A stretch of DNA of 64,000 nucleotides from Chitinophaga sp. GbtcB8 (GCF_019091455.1 NZ_JAGXJN010000025.1:55980-119979), one strand, 5' to 3'; shown: positions 1 to 9,239, numbered from the stretch's first letter. Notes: generated from the sequence alone by a model not told the origin. Numbers and translations are program-made.

Positions 1-46
1 CGTAGGTTAGCTATTTTTATACTATCAATCCATATCCTAGCATTCT

Positions 47-712
47 ATGGCGCAAAAATACTTTTGGTTATTAGCCGTGTCAGGCGCTTTACTTTTATGG
101 GCCTGTAAAAAGGAAGTGAGCCGCGAGAGCGCAGCTCCCCCGCCCGTAGCAAGCACCTGTAGTTATGCGCCTTACACCGCAGGCTCCACTTACGATTTTG
201 TTAATACGAATAGCCGCAACGTGCTGGATAGCAACTTCTTTACCGTAACCGTTACCGGGGATAGCACCATTAACGGGCTAACTTTCAGAAAGCTCAGCTC
301 CGATACCGCCACCACCTACGACCGCTGCGATGGGAATGGTAATTACTACCAGATGGTAAAGGGTATTTCCTTTGAAGGCTATAGCGCAGACAGCGTGGTA
401 ACGCTTTACCTGAAAGATAATGTGAATGCCGGCGCCAGCTGGAATGATACGGCTACCGTTAAAAAAGGAACAGATGAACAAAAGGTGATGCTTACCTACA
501 CCGTTACTCAAAAAGGTGTGCAAAAAACCGTTGCCGGCCTGGATTTTACAAACGTGATCACCGTAACGCTCAGCGCTTCTGTTAAGTTCCTGGGCACTAC
601 CATTCCATTAGGTACGGTAGCTACCAACTATTATGCGGAGGGTATTGGCCTCATAGAAATAGACCAGCAGGATGATACTACCCGCCTGCTTAAATACAAC
701 ATTAACCGTTAA
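47..712 (+). CDS. Hypothetical lipoprotein
   Basis: 221-residue protein of unknown function. It begins with a signal peptide ending in the lipobox LLWAC, so Cys20 should be acylated; KK follows the cysteine. The mature part is rich in Thr, Ser, Val and Asp and reads as a beta-rich domain exposed to the periplasm or the cell surface. No catalytic motif is visible. The ATG at 47 is the first in frame and directly precedes the signal peptide. Its stop codon overlaps the stop of the convergent dacB gene by four bases (709-712). Function cannot be assigned from sequence alone. Confidence 0.75.
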   Translation: MAQKYFWLLAVSGALLLWACKKEVSRESAAPPPVASTCSYAPYTAGSTYDFVNTNSRNVLDSNFFTVTVTGDSTINGLTFRKLSSDTATTYDRCDGNGNYYQMVKGISFEGYSADSVVTLYLKDNVNAGASWNDTATVKKGTDEQKVMLTYTVTQKGVQKTVAGLDFTNVITVTLSASVKFLGTTIPLGTVATNYYAEGIGLIEIDQQDDTTRLLKYNINR

Positions 713-2037
713 TTATTATTCCTTACTTCCGTTAAAAAGCGCTCAACTGCACGCCGCACAGCCGTGCTGGTGCCGTTATGGTTATTTACCAGCACGCTGA
801 ATACCAGTGTTTTCCCTTTCTTTGTTACCAGGTATCCGCTTAAAGCTACACACCCGCTAAGGGTACCGGTTTTGGCATGCACAAACTGCTCTTTATAATA
901 ATTACGCAGCGTGCCTTTGCCCCCGGTTGGGAAAATGGCCCACAGCCTTTCTTCCGGGTATTGTTTGTGCATAATGGTCAATACGCTCACAAAATCCCGC
1001 GGGCTAAACAGGTTGTAGCGGGAAAGCCCGGAACCATCTACCCATTCCGGCTTATCCGGCAGGTTTTGCAGGTATTGCTGCTTTACATAGTCAATTACTT
1101 TTGGGGTGCTGATGGTATCCCATTTTCTGGCGCTGCTCATCATCAGCGTTTGTTCTGCAAAAAAGTTATCGCTGCGGTGCATCATGGGCGTAAAAAGGGA
1201 ATCTACGGGGCGGCTGTACAGCGTAGTAAATGCTTTGGCATTTACTGCAGGCATTTGTTCCGCCACGGTTACGGGCTTGTGCAGGGTATCCTGCAGGCGC
1301 TGGGCCAGGTCCTGCAGCGTGCCGGTAATATAGGGCACTTCTGCCAGCAGCAGGGCCGTATCCCGTTTTGCATATTGCAGGGAAAAGGTGTTGCTGCGTT
1401 CGTCCCTCTCCGTTAGGGCTTCGCTGAGCGTATCATTTACCCGCCAGGAAAAATGCCCGCCATAGGAAAAGGCTGGTGGCGTAATGCTAATGGTATCCCG
1501 GTGGTGTTTAATACGGGCCACGTTGCCATACACGGGCCACTCATTCAGCTCCGGCTGGTAATAATCCGCATAGTCGCTCCAGCTCCAGCCCGGCCCAAAA
1601 CGTTTATTGACAATCACGCCTGGTACCAGCACAATGCGTTTATCCGTGCGGGTAAGCAGGTCCATAGCCGGTTGTGAAATATAGTCCGGGTGCAAAAAAG
1701 AGGGATCGCCCATACCTTTTACATACAGCACACTGTCTGTTTCCAGGTACTTTAGCGCAGGCAGGCTATCGCCCAGCATTTGCAGGCCGGTAAATAAGGT
1801 GAATATTTTGGTGTTGGAGGCAGGGGTAAAATATTTATTATCCTGGTACCGGTACCAGTACTCCTGTTTGGCAGGGTCGTAAATGCAAATACCTACATGT
1901 GCCTGGTTCAGCGGCTGGCTGCTTAGTAATTCCTGCGCCCCTTTACGGAGGTTGCTGTGCTGCGCCCACAGGGGTTGTGCGCAAAAGAGGGTAAGGCACA
2001 GGAGAGCGGTACATTTTAGCGGATGCTTGATCTTCAT
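709..2037 (-). CDS. dacB: D-alanyl-D-alanine carboxypeptidase/endopeptidase (PBP4 type, peptidase S13)
   Basis: 442-residue periplasmic serine peptidase that trims or cleaves peptidoglycan cross-links. All three penicillin-binding motifs are visible: SNTK at residues 74-77 (nucleophile Ser74, base Lys77), SDN in the middle (HRSDNFFAEQ) and KTG at 389-391. The frame continues upstream to 2139, but the codon at 2035-2037 starts a classic signal peptide (MKIKHPLKC...LWAQ), so this start was chosen. The length fits the S13 family, which has extra domains inserted between motifs one and two. It lies 160 bases downstream of the oxidoreductase gene on the same strand and may be transcribed separately. 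Confidence 0.92.
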   Translation of the reverse strand: MKIKHPLKCTALLCLTLFCAQPLWAQHSNLRKGAQELLSSQPLNQAHVGICIYDPAKQEYWYRYQDNKYFTPASNTKIFTLFTGLQMLGDSLPALKYLETDSVLYVKGMGDPSFLHPDYISQPAMDLLTRTDKRIVLVPGVIVNKRFGPGWSWSDYADYYQPELNEWPVYGNVARIKHHRDTISITPPAFSYGGHFSWRVNDTLSEALTERDERSNTFSLQYAKRDTALLLAEVPYITGTLQDLAQRLQDTLHKPVTVAEQMPAVNAKAFTTLYSRPVDSLFTPMMHRSDNFFAEQTLMMSSARKWDTISTPKVIDYVKQQYLQNLPDKPEWVDGSGLSRYNLFSPRDFVSVLTIMHKQYPEERLWAIFPTGGKGTLRNYYKEQFVHAKTGTLSGCVALSGYLVTKKGKTLVFSVLVNNHNGTSTAVRRAVERFLTEVRNNN

Positions 2038-2198
2038 AACGGTAAAATAATAGTTCGTGAGGGTTAGCGCAAAAAAAAGATGGCGGACGGTAGCCCATCG
2101 TCTGTACTTCCCCAAAAACCAATGGTCCACCGCCTTCACCCGTTTTCCTTTAACAGCAATGAAAGCAATGGACCATCAGCCATGGACTATGAACCTCT

Positions 2199-3542
2199 TT
2201 AACTAAAATACTTCGTTTGCCCCGGTTTGGCATACGCGTAAAATCCTTCAGCATCCGGCATTACCGGCGGCTTGGCATCAAACGCATAGGTTTCCGGCTG
2301 CAGGTTTAAATTAGAATGCAGCGCTTTATCCCAGGGAATAATTTGCCCGGAGTAAGTGGCCAGGCGGCCTATAATGGCAGTTAAGGTGGTTTGCGCACCG
2401 CGTTCTGCATCCCAGAATTTATACTCTCCTTTGGCTACGGCTGCAAACAGCTCATCGTGCTCTGTTTGATAGGGGTTGTTTTCCTGTTTTTTATCAAACT
2501 GGTACAATGTTTTGCCTTTGTAATCCTGTATCAGGCCTTTATCGCAAATAATACGGCCCTTGGTGCCAATGATCTCTTCATCTACCCGGCTGGCACTGTC
2601 TTTCCAGTGTCGGCACTGGCTGTTCATTACAATACCATCATCATAGCGGTATTCCACATAATGGTGGTCATAGATCTCACCGGTATCCTTACCCGTACGT
2701 ACGGCCCGGCCGCCCATACCCACCGCTGTGGCGGGGGTAGCGCCTTTAAACCAGTTGCCTACGTCAATGTTGTGAATATGCTGCTCCACAATATGATCGC
2801 CGCACAGCCAGTTAAAGTAATACCAGTTGCGCATCTGGTACTCCATTTCCGTGTATTCCGGTTTGCGGGGGCGTATCCATAAAGCACCCTGGTTCCACCA
2901 TACCTGCATGGAAAGAATATCGCCTATCATGCCGTCCTGCACGCGTTTGTACAGCTCCCGGTAAGAGTTCTGGTACCGGCGTTGCAGGCCTACTACTACG
3001 TTCAGCTTTTTTGCTTTTGCCTTTTCCGCAGCTGCCAGCACCCGCTGTATGCCAGCAGGGTCGGTAGCTACCGGTTTTTCCATAAAAATATGTTTGCCCT
3101 GGTTCACCGCTTCTTCAAAATGTATGGGGCGGAAACCCGGCGGCGTAGCCAGTATCACTACATCGGCCAGGGGAATGGCTTTTTTGTAGGCATCAAACCC
3201 GGTGAATTTATTTGCGTCCGGCACTTTCAGGCGGTCACCCTTCCCTTTTTCTTCCAGGGCTTCCTTAATATTATTGTAGCTGTCGTTCAGGCGGTCGGGG
3301 AAAGCATCCGCCATGGCTATCAGCTCTACATTTTCTTTGGTGCTCAGCGCCTGGGTGGCGGCACCGGTACCACGGCCACCACAGCCTATCAGCACTATTT
3401 TGATGGTGTCTTTAGCGCCGGAAAAATAATTGGCGTGAGAGAGCATGGGCATAGCCAGCAGGCCGCCAGCCAATAGGGTGGATTGTTTCATAAAATCCCG
3501 GCGGTTCTGTGCGTGGAATGTTTGTTTTTTTTCGTTTTCCAT
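2199..3542 (-). CDS. Gfo/Idh/MocA family oxidoreductase with Tat signal
   Basis: 447-residue NAD(P)-dependent oxidoreductase. The N-terminus carries a twin-arginine export motif (NRRDFMK, Arg14-Arg15) followed by a hydrophobic stretch, so the folded protein with bound cofactor is probably exported. The Rossmann motif GCGGRG is at 53-58 and the family motif MEKPVA follows near residue 155; the C-terminal half is the substrate domain. Members act on sugars and polyols such as inositol, glucose or acetylated hexosamines; the substrate here is not known. It lies 61 bases downstream of the SUMF1-like gene and both are divergent from a sugar-isomerase-like gene, suggesting one carbohydrate-processing locus. 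Confidence 0.88.
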   Translation of the reverse strand: MENEKKQTFHAQNRRDFMKQSTLLAGGLLAMPMLSHANYFSGAKDTIKIVLIGCGGRGTGAATQALSTKENVELIAMADAFPDRLNDSYNNIKEALEEKGKGDRLKVPDANKFTGFDAYKKAIPLADVVILATPPGFRPIHFEEAVNQGKHIFMEKPVATDPAGIQRVLAAAEKAKAKKLNVVVGLQRRYQNSYRELYKRVQDGMIGDILSMQVWWNQGALWIRPRKPEYTEMEYQMRNWYYFNWLCGDHIVEQHIHNIDVGNWFKGATPATAVGMGGRAVRTGKDTGEIYDHHYVEYRYDDGIVMNSQCRHWKDSASRVDEEIIGTKGRIICDKGLIQDYKGKTLYQFDKKQENNPYQTEHDELFAAVAKGEYKFWDAERGAQTTLTAIIGRLATYSGQIIPWDKALHSNLNLQPETYAFDAKPPVMPDAEGFYAYAKPGQTKYFS

Positions 3543-3603
3543 AAATCTTTGACGGTTTTTTAGTTGGGAGTAAGAAATAGGAAGTCAGAGGTGCTTCATT
3601 TAC

Positions 3604-4575
3604 TTATCTCGCTCCAATATATTTATCTAATACCTCTGCAAAAAATTGCGCTGCTTCTTCTTTGGTAGGCTGCTTAACGGGGCGCACTATACGAAAACCA
3701 ATAAACGGCGCATCTGCATTCCACCATTTGCTTTTAGGGATCTGCGGGTCACGGCGGTTCCAGTCCGGGTCGGACTTCAGGCGTGCTGCGCTGCGTACAT
3801 GCGCTGCATCATCCTGGTAGTTGCCGCCTTTAATAGTGCGCGGTGTTTTGGCAGTGGGCTTGGTCCAGGGGTCTGTAGCGGCGGCATGTTCCAGGTACTG
3901 CGGATCATATTGGTCCAGTGTCCATTCAGCCACATTGCCCAGCATATCATACAGGCCAAAACCATTAGGCTGCAGCTCTCCTACTTTATGATATTTTCCT
4001 TCGCTGTTATCTGCATACCAGGCAAATCTTTTCAGCTCTCCGGCATCATCCCCAAAGGGATAGGCTGTGGCTGCGCCGGCGCGGCAGGCATATTCCCATT
4101 CTGCTTCTGTAGGCAGGCGGTAAAATACCCCGGTTTTTATATACAGCCAGCGGCAGTACATCAAGGCGCCATACTGGCTCATACTGTTGGCCGGAAAACC
4201 GCCGCCTTTGCCCATGCCCAGGGTAAGATCAATGTAGGGCGGGCTGGGACGTGTCATTCCATCAGGTATGGGCGTTTTATCTTTCTCCGCATCGGCATAT
4301 ACATCATATTCATCAAAGGTAACCTCATGCGCGCCCATCCAGAACGGGGCAATGGTTACTTTCTTTTGCGGGCCCTCATCTGCTGCACGGCCTTTTTCTG
4401 CAGCCGGGCTGCCCAGTGTAACGGTGCCACCGGGTATGGGTACCATTTTAAAGGAAACATCAGTGCCGGGAAGCTTTTCTTCGTACGTTTTAAAATTAGC
4501 ATCGCCGGGCGTTTGCGCCAGTACAGGTTGTGCTAACAATGCTATCAGAGCCAGTGCGGTCAATTTTTTTTCCAT
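3604..4575 (-). CDS. Secreted SUMF1/EgtB-like (formylglycine-generating enzyme fold) protein
   Basis: 323-residue protein with a cleavable signal peptide (cleavage near VLAQ, residue 21) followed by a formylglycine-generating-enzyme-type domain. Family features include the early motif PGGTVTLGS, a central RLPTEAEWEYACRAG, then GNVAEWT, TIKGGNY and a final GFRIVRP. True sulfatase-activating enzymes have a cysteine pair in the C-terminal segment after the GG motif; here that segment (GGNYQDDAAHVRSAAR) has none, so a role in sulfatase maturation is doubtful. No sulfatase gene lies nearby. It is probably cotranscribed with the downstream Gfo/Idh oxidoreductase. Ligand binding or an unrelated oxidation are alternatives. 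Confidence 0.85.
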   Translation of the reverse strand: MEKKLTALALIALLAQPVLAQTPGDANFKTYEEKLPGTDVSFKMVPIPGGTVTLGSPAAEKGRAADEGPQKKVTIAPFWMGAHEVTFDEYDVYADAEKDKTPIPDGMTRPSPPYIDLTLGMGKGGGFPANSMSQYGALMYCRWLYIKTGVFYRLPTEAEWEYACRAGAATAYPFGDDAGELKRFAWYADNSEGKYHKVGELQPNGFGLYDMLGNVAEWTLDQYDPQYLEHAAATDPWTKPTAKTPRTIKGGNYQDDAAHVRSAARLKSDPDWNRRDPQIPKSKWWNADAPFIGFRIVRPVKQPTKEEAAQFFAEVLDKYIGAR

Positions 4576-4716
4576 GGAATTTTAGCGTGGTTGGGTGAAT
4601 TTATTAAATCCGTTAGTGGAATCCAATACTAATTTTTCAGCAGGTTAGTATTTCCATCTAAAACCTATTAAATTTAATACCTCATAAAAGCATCACCCTT
4701 AACCCTCCTAAACGTT

Positions 4717-5646
4717 ATGGAAAGAAGAACCTTCCTGCAACAAGGTACCCTGGCCGGTATATCGGCCCTGGCTTTTGGCGGCGCACAGGCAGCCGGTAAA
4801 ACCGCTAATGGCATAACAGCGCCGGCAGCAGAAAAAACTTTTAACATGAACTATGCGCCGCATGATGGTATGTTCAAGAACAGCGCCGGCGACGATTTCC
4901 TGGACCAGATCCGGTTCATGCATGACCAGGGTTTCCGTTCCATTGAAGATAATGGCATGTTGAAAAGAGAGCCTGCCATGCAGGAAAAGATCGGCAACCT
5001 GCTGGCTAAGCTGGGTATGCAGATGGGCGTATTTGTAATTGACAGTGGCGATAACTGGAAAATATCCCTCACCACCGGCAAGCAGGAATTTGTGGATACC
5101 TTTTTAAAAACCTGCAAAGCCTCCCTGGATACGGCCAAACGCTGTAATGCCAAATGGGCTACCGTAGTACCCGGCTTTTTTGAACGCAAGCTGCCTATTG
5201 GCGTGCAAACCGGCCACGTGATAGATGCCCTGCGCCGCGGTGCAGAAATACTGGAGCCACAGGGCCTGGTAATGGTGCTGGAACCGCTGAGCGATACGCC
5301 GGAGCTGTTCCTGCGCACCGCCGATCAAACCTACGAGATCTGCCGGGCGGTGAACAGCCCCTCCTGCAAAATACTCTATGATATTTACCATATGCAGCGC
5401 AATACCGGCCACCTGATACCCATGATGGATATGTGCTGGGACGAAATTGCCTACATACAGATCGGCGATAACCCCGGCCGTAAAGAGCCCGGCACCGGTG
5501 AGATCAACTATAAGAACATTTTTAAACACCTGCACGAAAAGGGCTACAAAGGCGTGCTGGGTATGGAGCACGGTAATTCCGGGCAGGGTAAGGAAGGAGA
5601 GCTGGCTGTAATAAAAGCCTACCGCGATAGCGATAACTTTCTCTGA
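4717..5646 (+). CDS. Sugar phosphate isomerase/epimerase-like TIM barrel (hydroxypyruvate isomerase type) with Tat signal
   Basis: 309-residue protein of the xylose-isomerase-like TIM-barrel superfamily, closest in appearance to hydroxypyruvate isomerase. The N-terminus has a twin-arginine motif (ERRTFLQ, Arg3-Arg4) and an Ala/Gly-rich hydrophobic segment, implying export. Likely metal ligands sit in the expected order: Glu in VLEPLSD, Asp/His in LYDIYHMQ, and Glu in GMEHG near the C-terminus. It diverges from the SUMF1-like and Gfo/Idh genes across 141 bases and may share a promoter region with them. The actual substrate is unknown; a ketose or inosose is a reasonable guess. A strong terminator follows. 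Confidence 0.83.
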   Translation: MERRTFLQQGTLAGISALAFGGAQAAGKTANGITAPAAEKTFNMNYAPHDGMFKNSAGDDFLDQIRFMHDQGFRSIEDNGMLKREPAMQEKIGNLLAKLGMQMGVFVIDSGDNWKISLTTGKQEFVDTFLKTCKASLDTAKRCNAKWATVVPGFFERKLPIGVQTGHVIDALRRGAEILEPQGLVMVLEPLSDTPELFLRTADQTYEICRAVNSPSCKILYDIYHMQRNTGHLIPMMDMCWDEIAYIQIGDNPGRKEPGTGEINYKNIFKHLHEKGYKGVLGMEHGNSGQGKEGELAVIKAYRDSDNFL

Positions 5647-5705
5647 TCTTAGATTTGGAGGAACACTCCGCTCCGGGCAAATCTGAAATCGTAAATCTAA
5701 AATAG

Positions 5706-5736
5706 AAAAGGATGGGCTTGCGCTCCATCCTTTTTT
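5706..5736 (+). terminator. Rho-independent terminator after the TIM-barrel gene
   Basis: A stem AAAAGGATGG (5706-5715) pairs with CCATCCTTTT (5725-5734) and runs into six T residues. It sits between convergent genes and can serve both, since the minus strand also ends in a T run. Confidence 0.85.
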
Positions 5737-5763
5737 CATTTTTACTATAGAAAACTTGGCAGT

Positions 5764-6204
5764 TTACTTTTTTAAATAGAAGTATTCCTTACTGTAGTTA
5801 CCATTCCCAAAATCCGTATCCGTAGAGGAAAGTACCAGCTGCGTACTGTTTAAGGTCACAATATTCACCTGCTGCGGCACGCTGCCATTGTTGCTCAGCT
5901 CCAGCGTTTGGGCATTCACCAGCATATAGGTGCCGGTAACCGTAGTATCATTCAGGTTGGAAGAGAATTTCCCCTCCTGCTGAAAAGTAATATAAGTGTT
6001 AGCTGGATTTTCCACATCCAGGGTGTCTACAGATATCAGCTGGTTTTGCTTGTTAAACAGGGAATCAATGCCTACCTCAAATCGCCAGGTACCCGCAATT
6101 ACGGAGTTATCCGGCCCCTCTTTATCATCATCTTTACTACAGGCCGCAAAAGCAATTGTGATTGTACCGGCCATTGCCAGTAACCAGGTAAATGGTTTTC
6201 GCAT
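5764..6204 (-). CDS. Small hypothetical lipoprotein
   Basis: 146-residue protein of unknown function. The start at 6204 gives a standard lipoprotein signal (MRKPFTWLL...AFAAC, Cys22) followed by SKDDDKEG, the acidic linker common in Bacteroidota surface lipoproteins; two upstream in-frame ATGs (6228 and 6210) would put charged or polar residues before it. The mature part has alternating polar and hydrophobic residues, with GTWRFE near its start, GTYMLVN and a terminal NYSKEYFYLKK. This resembles the lipocalin-like small lipoproteins of this phylum, but the match is by look only. It faces the TIM-barrel gene across the shared terminator. Confidence 0.7.
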   Translation of the reverse strand: MRKPFTWLLAMAGTITIAFAACSKDDDKEGPDNSVIAGTWRFEVGIDSLFNKQNQLISVDTLDVENPANTYITFQQEGKFSSNLNDTTVTGTYMLVNAQTLELSNNGSVPQQVNIVTLNSTQLVLSSTDTDFGNGNYSKEYFYLKK

Positions 6205-6326
6205 ACACATATGGTTTATTAAATACAAAAATAATATGTTTGCCTGGAAGTTCGCCTTTCCGGCTGTTACGTTTACGTCATGTTTTATAACGCTATTTTC
6301 TTAACTTTCTGTATAAATATCTGTTT

Positions 6327-6680
6327 ATGAACTTTTTGATCCGCCTGCTGGTAAGTGCACTAGCCGCCATGGTCACCGCTTACCTGCTGCCCGGGGTTAA
6401 GATAGATAATTTCTTAACGGCGCTCATACTGGCCTTTGTGCTGGCTATCCTGAACCTGCTGGTACGCCCCGTGCTGGTGATCCTTACCCTGCCGGCCACG
6501 GTAGTTACCCTGGGCCTGTTCCTGCTGGTTATTAATGCTGTTATTATTTTACTGGCCGCACGCCTGGTATCCGGTTTCCGGGTAGAAGGTTTCTGGTGGG
6601 CTTTGCTGTTCAGTATTGTTATGACCGTGGTCAACAGCATTATGCACAGCCTGGCAAGCGGGGATAATGACCGGGATTGA
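6327..6680 (+). CDS. Phage holin family 4 / DUF360-type small membrane protein
   Basis: 117-residue integral membrane protein with four predicted membrane segments (about 3-22, 27-48, 52-78 and 84-108), separated by short loops such as LPGVKIDNF and RPVLVILTLPATVVTLG. This matches the widespread family named after holins (PF04020) that is chromosomal and has no proven lytic role. The ATG at 6327 begins directly with the first membrane segment. A 374-base repeat-rich spacer separates it from the next gene, so it is probably monocistronic. Confidence 0.85.
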   Translation: MNFLIRLLVSALAAMVTAYLLPGVKIDNFLTALILAFVLAILNLLVRPVLVILTLPATVVTLGLFLLVINAVIILLAARLVSGFRVEGFWWALLFSIVMTVVNSIMHSLASGDNDRD

Positions 6681-7054
6681 TTTTAATTACGAATTAGGAA
6701 GCGCGATTGGATAAGCAATCCGTGATTGGTAATTGATAATAAGAATTAAAAAGATGGTAGTTTGTAAGGCAAACCGTACCGGGCATTACTTCGACCACAG
6801 TTCATAATTTATGATCGTCAATCGATTTAGATACCTGTAATCATTAAACCCGCAATTAACATTCGCTTCGATCACAATTTGTAAATTGGCAATACGAATT
6901 AAGAAGTATAATCGTCAATACGGCAACCATTACTGACACTCAGTTTGTAATTGTTAGTACTAATAAACACGTACATTAACACACCCGCAATTGACAACCG
7001 CTTCAATCACATTCGTAATTAGTAATTGATAATTCGTAATTAAACCAGCCCGGC
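6681..7054. repeat. Intergenic spacer made of degenerate TAATTGATAATTCGTAATTA-type repeats
   Basis: No reading frame of interest. The spacer is built from variants of short quasi-palindromic words (GAATTA, TAATTG, CGTAATTA). A longer imperfect direct repeat is visible: the block starting near 6842 (CATTAA...CCGCAATTAACATTCG, then CTTCGATCAC) recurs near 6974 (CATTAACACACCCGCAATTG, then CGCTTCAATCAC), about 132 bases apart. The promoter of the following dehydrogenase gene must lie inside or at the end of this block. Confidence 0.7.
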
Positions 7055-9031
7055 ATGTACTTTAACAGGACATTGATCAGCGATGAGCAGTTGCTGGATT
7101 TTTACCACGCTATACTATACCCCAGATTGGTAGAGGAGAAAATGCTGCTCCTGCTGCGGCAGGGCAAGATCAGTAAATGGTTCTCCGGTATAGGCCAGGA
7201 AGCCAATGCCGTAGGCGCTACCCTGGCCCTGGCAGCGGATGAGTGGATCCTGCCCCTGCACCGCAACCTGGGCGTCTTTACTACCCGCAATATGCCGCTG
7301 CACAAACTCTTCCTGCAATGGCAGGGCAGCCGGCAGGGCTACAGCCAGGGACGGGAACGCAGCTTTCATTTTGGCAGCCGTGAGCACCATATCTGCAGTA
7401 TGATCTCCCACCTGGGCCCACAGCTTTCTGTTGCAGATGGTATAGCCCTGGCCCATACCCTGGCCGGGCAGCAAAAAGTTACCCTGGTATTCACCGGCGA
7501 AGGCGGCACCAGCGAAGGTGAGTTTCATGAAGCGCTGAATGTAGCTGCCGTGTGGGACCTGCCGGTCATCTTCCTCATAGAAAACAACGGCTACGGTTTA
7601 AGCACCCCCGTTGCAGAGCAATACCGCTGCCAGCAGCTAACAGACAAGGCCATTGGTTACGGCATGCACAGCGTGCGTATGGATGGTAATAACCTGCTGG
7701 AAGTGTATAACACGGTAACAGAAGCCAAAGCCTATGCCCTGCGGGAGCAAAAACCGGTGCTCATAGAGGCGCTTACCTTCCGCATGCGCGGTCATGAGGA
7801 AGCCAGTGGTACCAAATATGTACCCCCTGCCCTGCTGGAAGAATGGGCGCAGAAAGATCCTATCCATCACTATGAAGCCTTTCTTCGTTTCATAGGCCTG
7901 CTGGATGATGAGAAGATCAGCGCTATTCACCAGCAACAGAAACAATATATTGATGCCGCGGTACACGACGCCTTAACAGATACCGTCCTTATAGCTGATA
8001 CAGCACAGGAGCTGGCAGACATTTACGCTCCGGCTCCGGCTATTCACCACACATACGCCGCCGCCACCCGCGAGCTGCGCTTCATAGACGCTATTGCCGC
8101 TGGGTTAAAAACCGCCATGGAGCAGTTTCCCAACCTGGTGCTCATGGGGCAGGATATTGCCGAATATGGCGGCGCTTTCAAGATCACAGATGGCCTGCTG
8201 GCGCAGTTTGGCAAAACGCGCGTGCGCAATACCCCCCTGTGTGAAAGCGCCATCATTGGCGCTGGCCTGGGCCTTTCCATTATGGGCTATAAAAGCATGA
8301 TAGAAATGCAGTTCGCTGATTTTGTGAGCTGCGGTTTTAACCAGATCGTAAATAACCTGGCTAAGATCCATTACCGCTGGGGGCAGCATGCCGATGTGGT
8401 TATCCGCCTGCCGGCCGGCGGCGGTGTGGGCGCAGGGCCCTTCCATTCCCAGAGTAATGAAGCCTGGTTTACCCATACACCCGGGTTAAAAGTGGTATAC
8501 CCCTCTTCCCCGGCAGATGCCTATGGCTTGCTGCTGGCGGCCCTGGCAGATCCTAACCCGGTCTTATATTTTGAGCACAAAGCCCTGTACCGCAGCATTA
8601 GCGGCCCGGTGCCGGAAGGCTGGTTTCCCATAGAAATCGGTAAGGCCCACCTGGTGCAGGAAGGCACAGACATAAGCATTATCACCTACGGCAGCGGCGT
8701 GCACTGGGCGCTGGACTATGCACGGCAACATCCGGAGCTGTCCCTCCACATCCTGGACCTGCGCACATTGCTGCCGCTGGACTACGACGCCATCAGCCAG
8801 GCAGTAACCCAAACCGGTAAAGTATTAATACTGCATGAGGATACGCTTACCGGCGGCCTGGGGGGAGAGATCAGCGCCTGGATAGCGGAACACTGCTTTC
8901 AGCAGCTGGATGCGCCTATTATGCGCTGCGCCAGCCTGGATACCCCCGTACCTTTTGCCCTGGAGCTGGAAAAAAATTTTCTGGCAAAATCCCGGCTGGA
9001 TCAATGTATTCAACAGCTGGCCGCATATTAA
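7055..9031 (+). CDS. Fused alpha-beta E1 component of a 2-oxoacid dehydrogenase
   Basis: 658-residue thiamine-diphosphate enzyme in which E1 alpha (about 1-325) and E1 beta (about 335-658) are one polypeptide. The cofactor motif is in the alpha half: GEGGTSEGEFHEA followed by IENNGYGLSTP. The beta half has the usual start RFIDAIAAGL, then GQDIAEYGGAFKIT and the C-terminal transketolase-type domain (ILHEDTLTGG). It decarboxylates pyruvate or branched-chain 2-oxoacids and passes the acyl group to an E2 lipoyl protein. No E2 or E3 gene is adjacent. Sequence alone does not separate pyruvate from branched-chain specificity. Confidence 0.9.
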   Translation: MYFNRTLISDEQLLDFYHAILYPRLVEEKMLLLLRQGKISKWFSGIGQEANAVGATLALAADEWILPLHRNLGVFTTRNMPLHKLFLQWQGSRQGYSQGRERSFHFGSREHHICSMISHLGPQLSVADGIALAHTLAGQQKVTLVFTGEGGTSEGEFHEALNVAAVWDLPVIFLIENNGYGLSTPVAEQYRCQQLTDKAIGYGMHSVRMDGNNLLEVYNTVTEAKAYALREQKPVLIEALTFRMRGHEEASGTKYVPPALLEEWAQKDPIHHYEAFLRFIGLLDDEKISAIHQQQKQYIDAAVHDALTDTVLIADTAQELADIYAPAPAIHHTYAAATRELRFIDAIAAGLKTAMEQFPNLVLMGQDIAEYGGAFKITDGLLAQFGKTRVRNTPLCESAIIGAGLGLSIMGYKSMIEMQFADFVSCGFNQIVNNLAKIHYRWGQHADVVIRLPAGGGVGAGPFHSQSNEAWFTHTPGLKVVYPSSPADAYGLLLAALADPNPVLYFEHKALYRSISGPVPEGWFPIEIGKAHLVQEGTDISIITYGSGVHWALDYARQHPELSLHILDLRTLLPLDYDAISQAVTQTGKVLILHEDTLTGGLGGEISAWIAEHCFQQLDAPIMRCASLDTPVPFALELEKNFLAKSRLDQCIQQLAAY

Positions 9032-9098
9032 ACAGCGGCTGCTATGGGATTTTTAAAGGGAATGCCCTAACTTGCAGGCACATTTAAATACTTTAATC

Positions 9099-9239
9099 AT
9101 GTTACAGACATTCTTAACAGTACAAACCTCTGAGTTTTATAGAACCTTTGATAAAGTGGGTGGTACTATGATCTACGTTGTTATTGGCGTGTTTGCCCTG
9201 ATGGTGCTGTATGCTACTATAAAGTATGTAAAGCGCTAA
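9099..9239 (+). CDS. 46-residue single-pass membrane protein
   Basis: Short frame encoding 46 residues: a polar N-terminus (MLQTFLTVQTSEFYRTFDKV), then one clear membrane helix (MIYVVIGVFALMVLYATI) and a basic tail YVKR. The pattern gives an outside-N, inside-C or dual-tagged bitopic protein. It lies 67 bases after the dehydrogenase gene and ends 36 bases before a strong terminator, as expected for a real small gene at the end of a transcript. Function unknown. Conservation in relatives would decide whether it is translated. Confidence 0.55.
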   Translation: MLQTFLTVQTSEFYRTFDKVGGTMIYVVIGVFALMVLYATIKYVKR

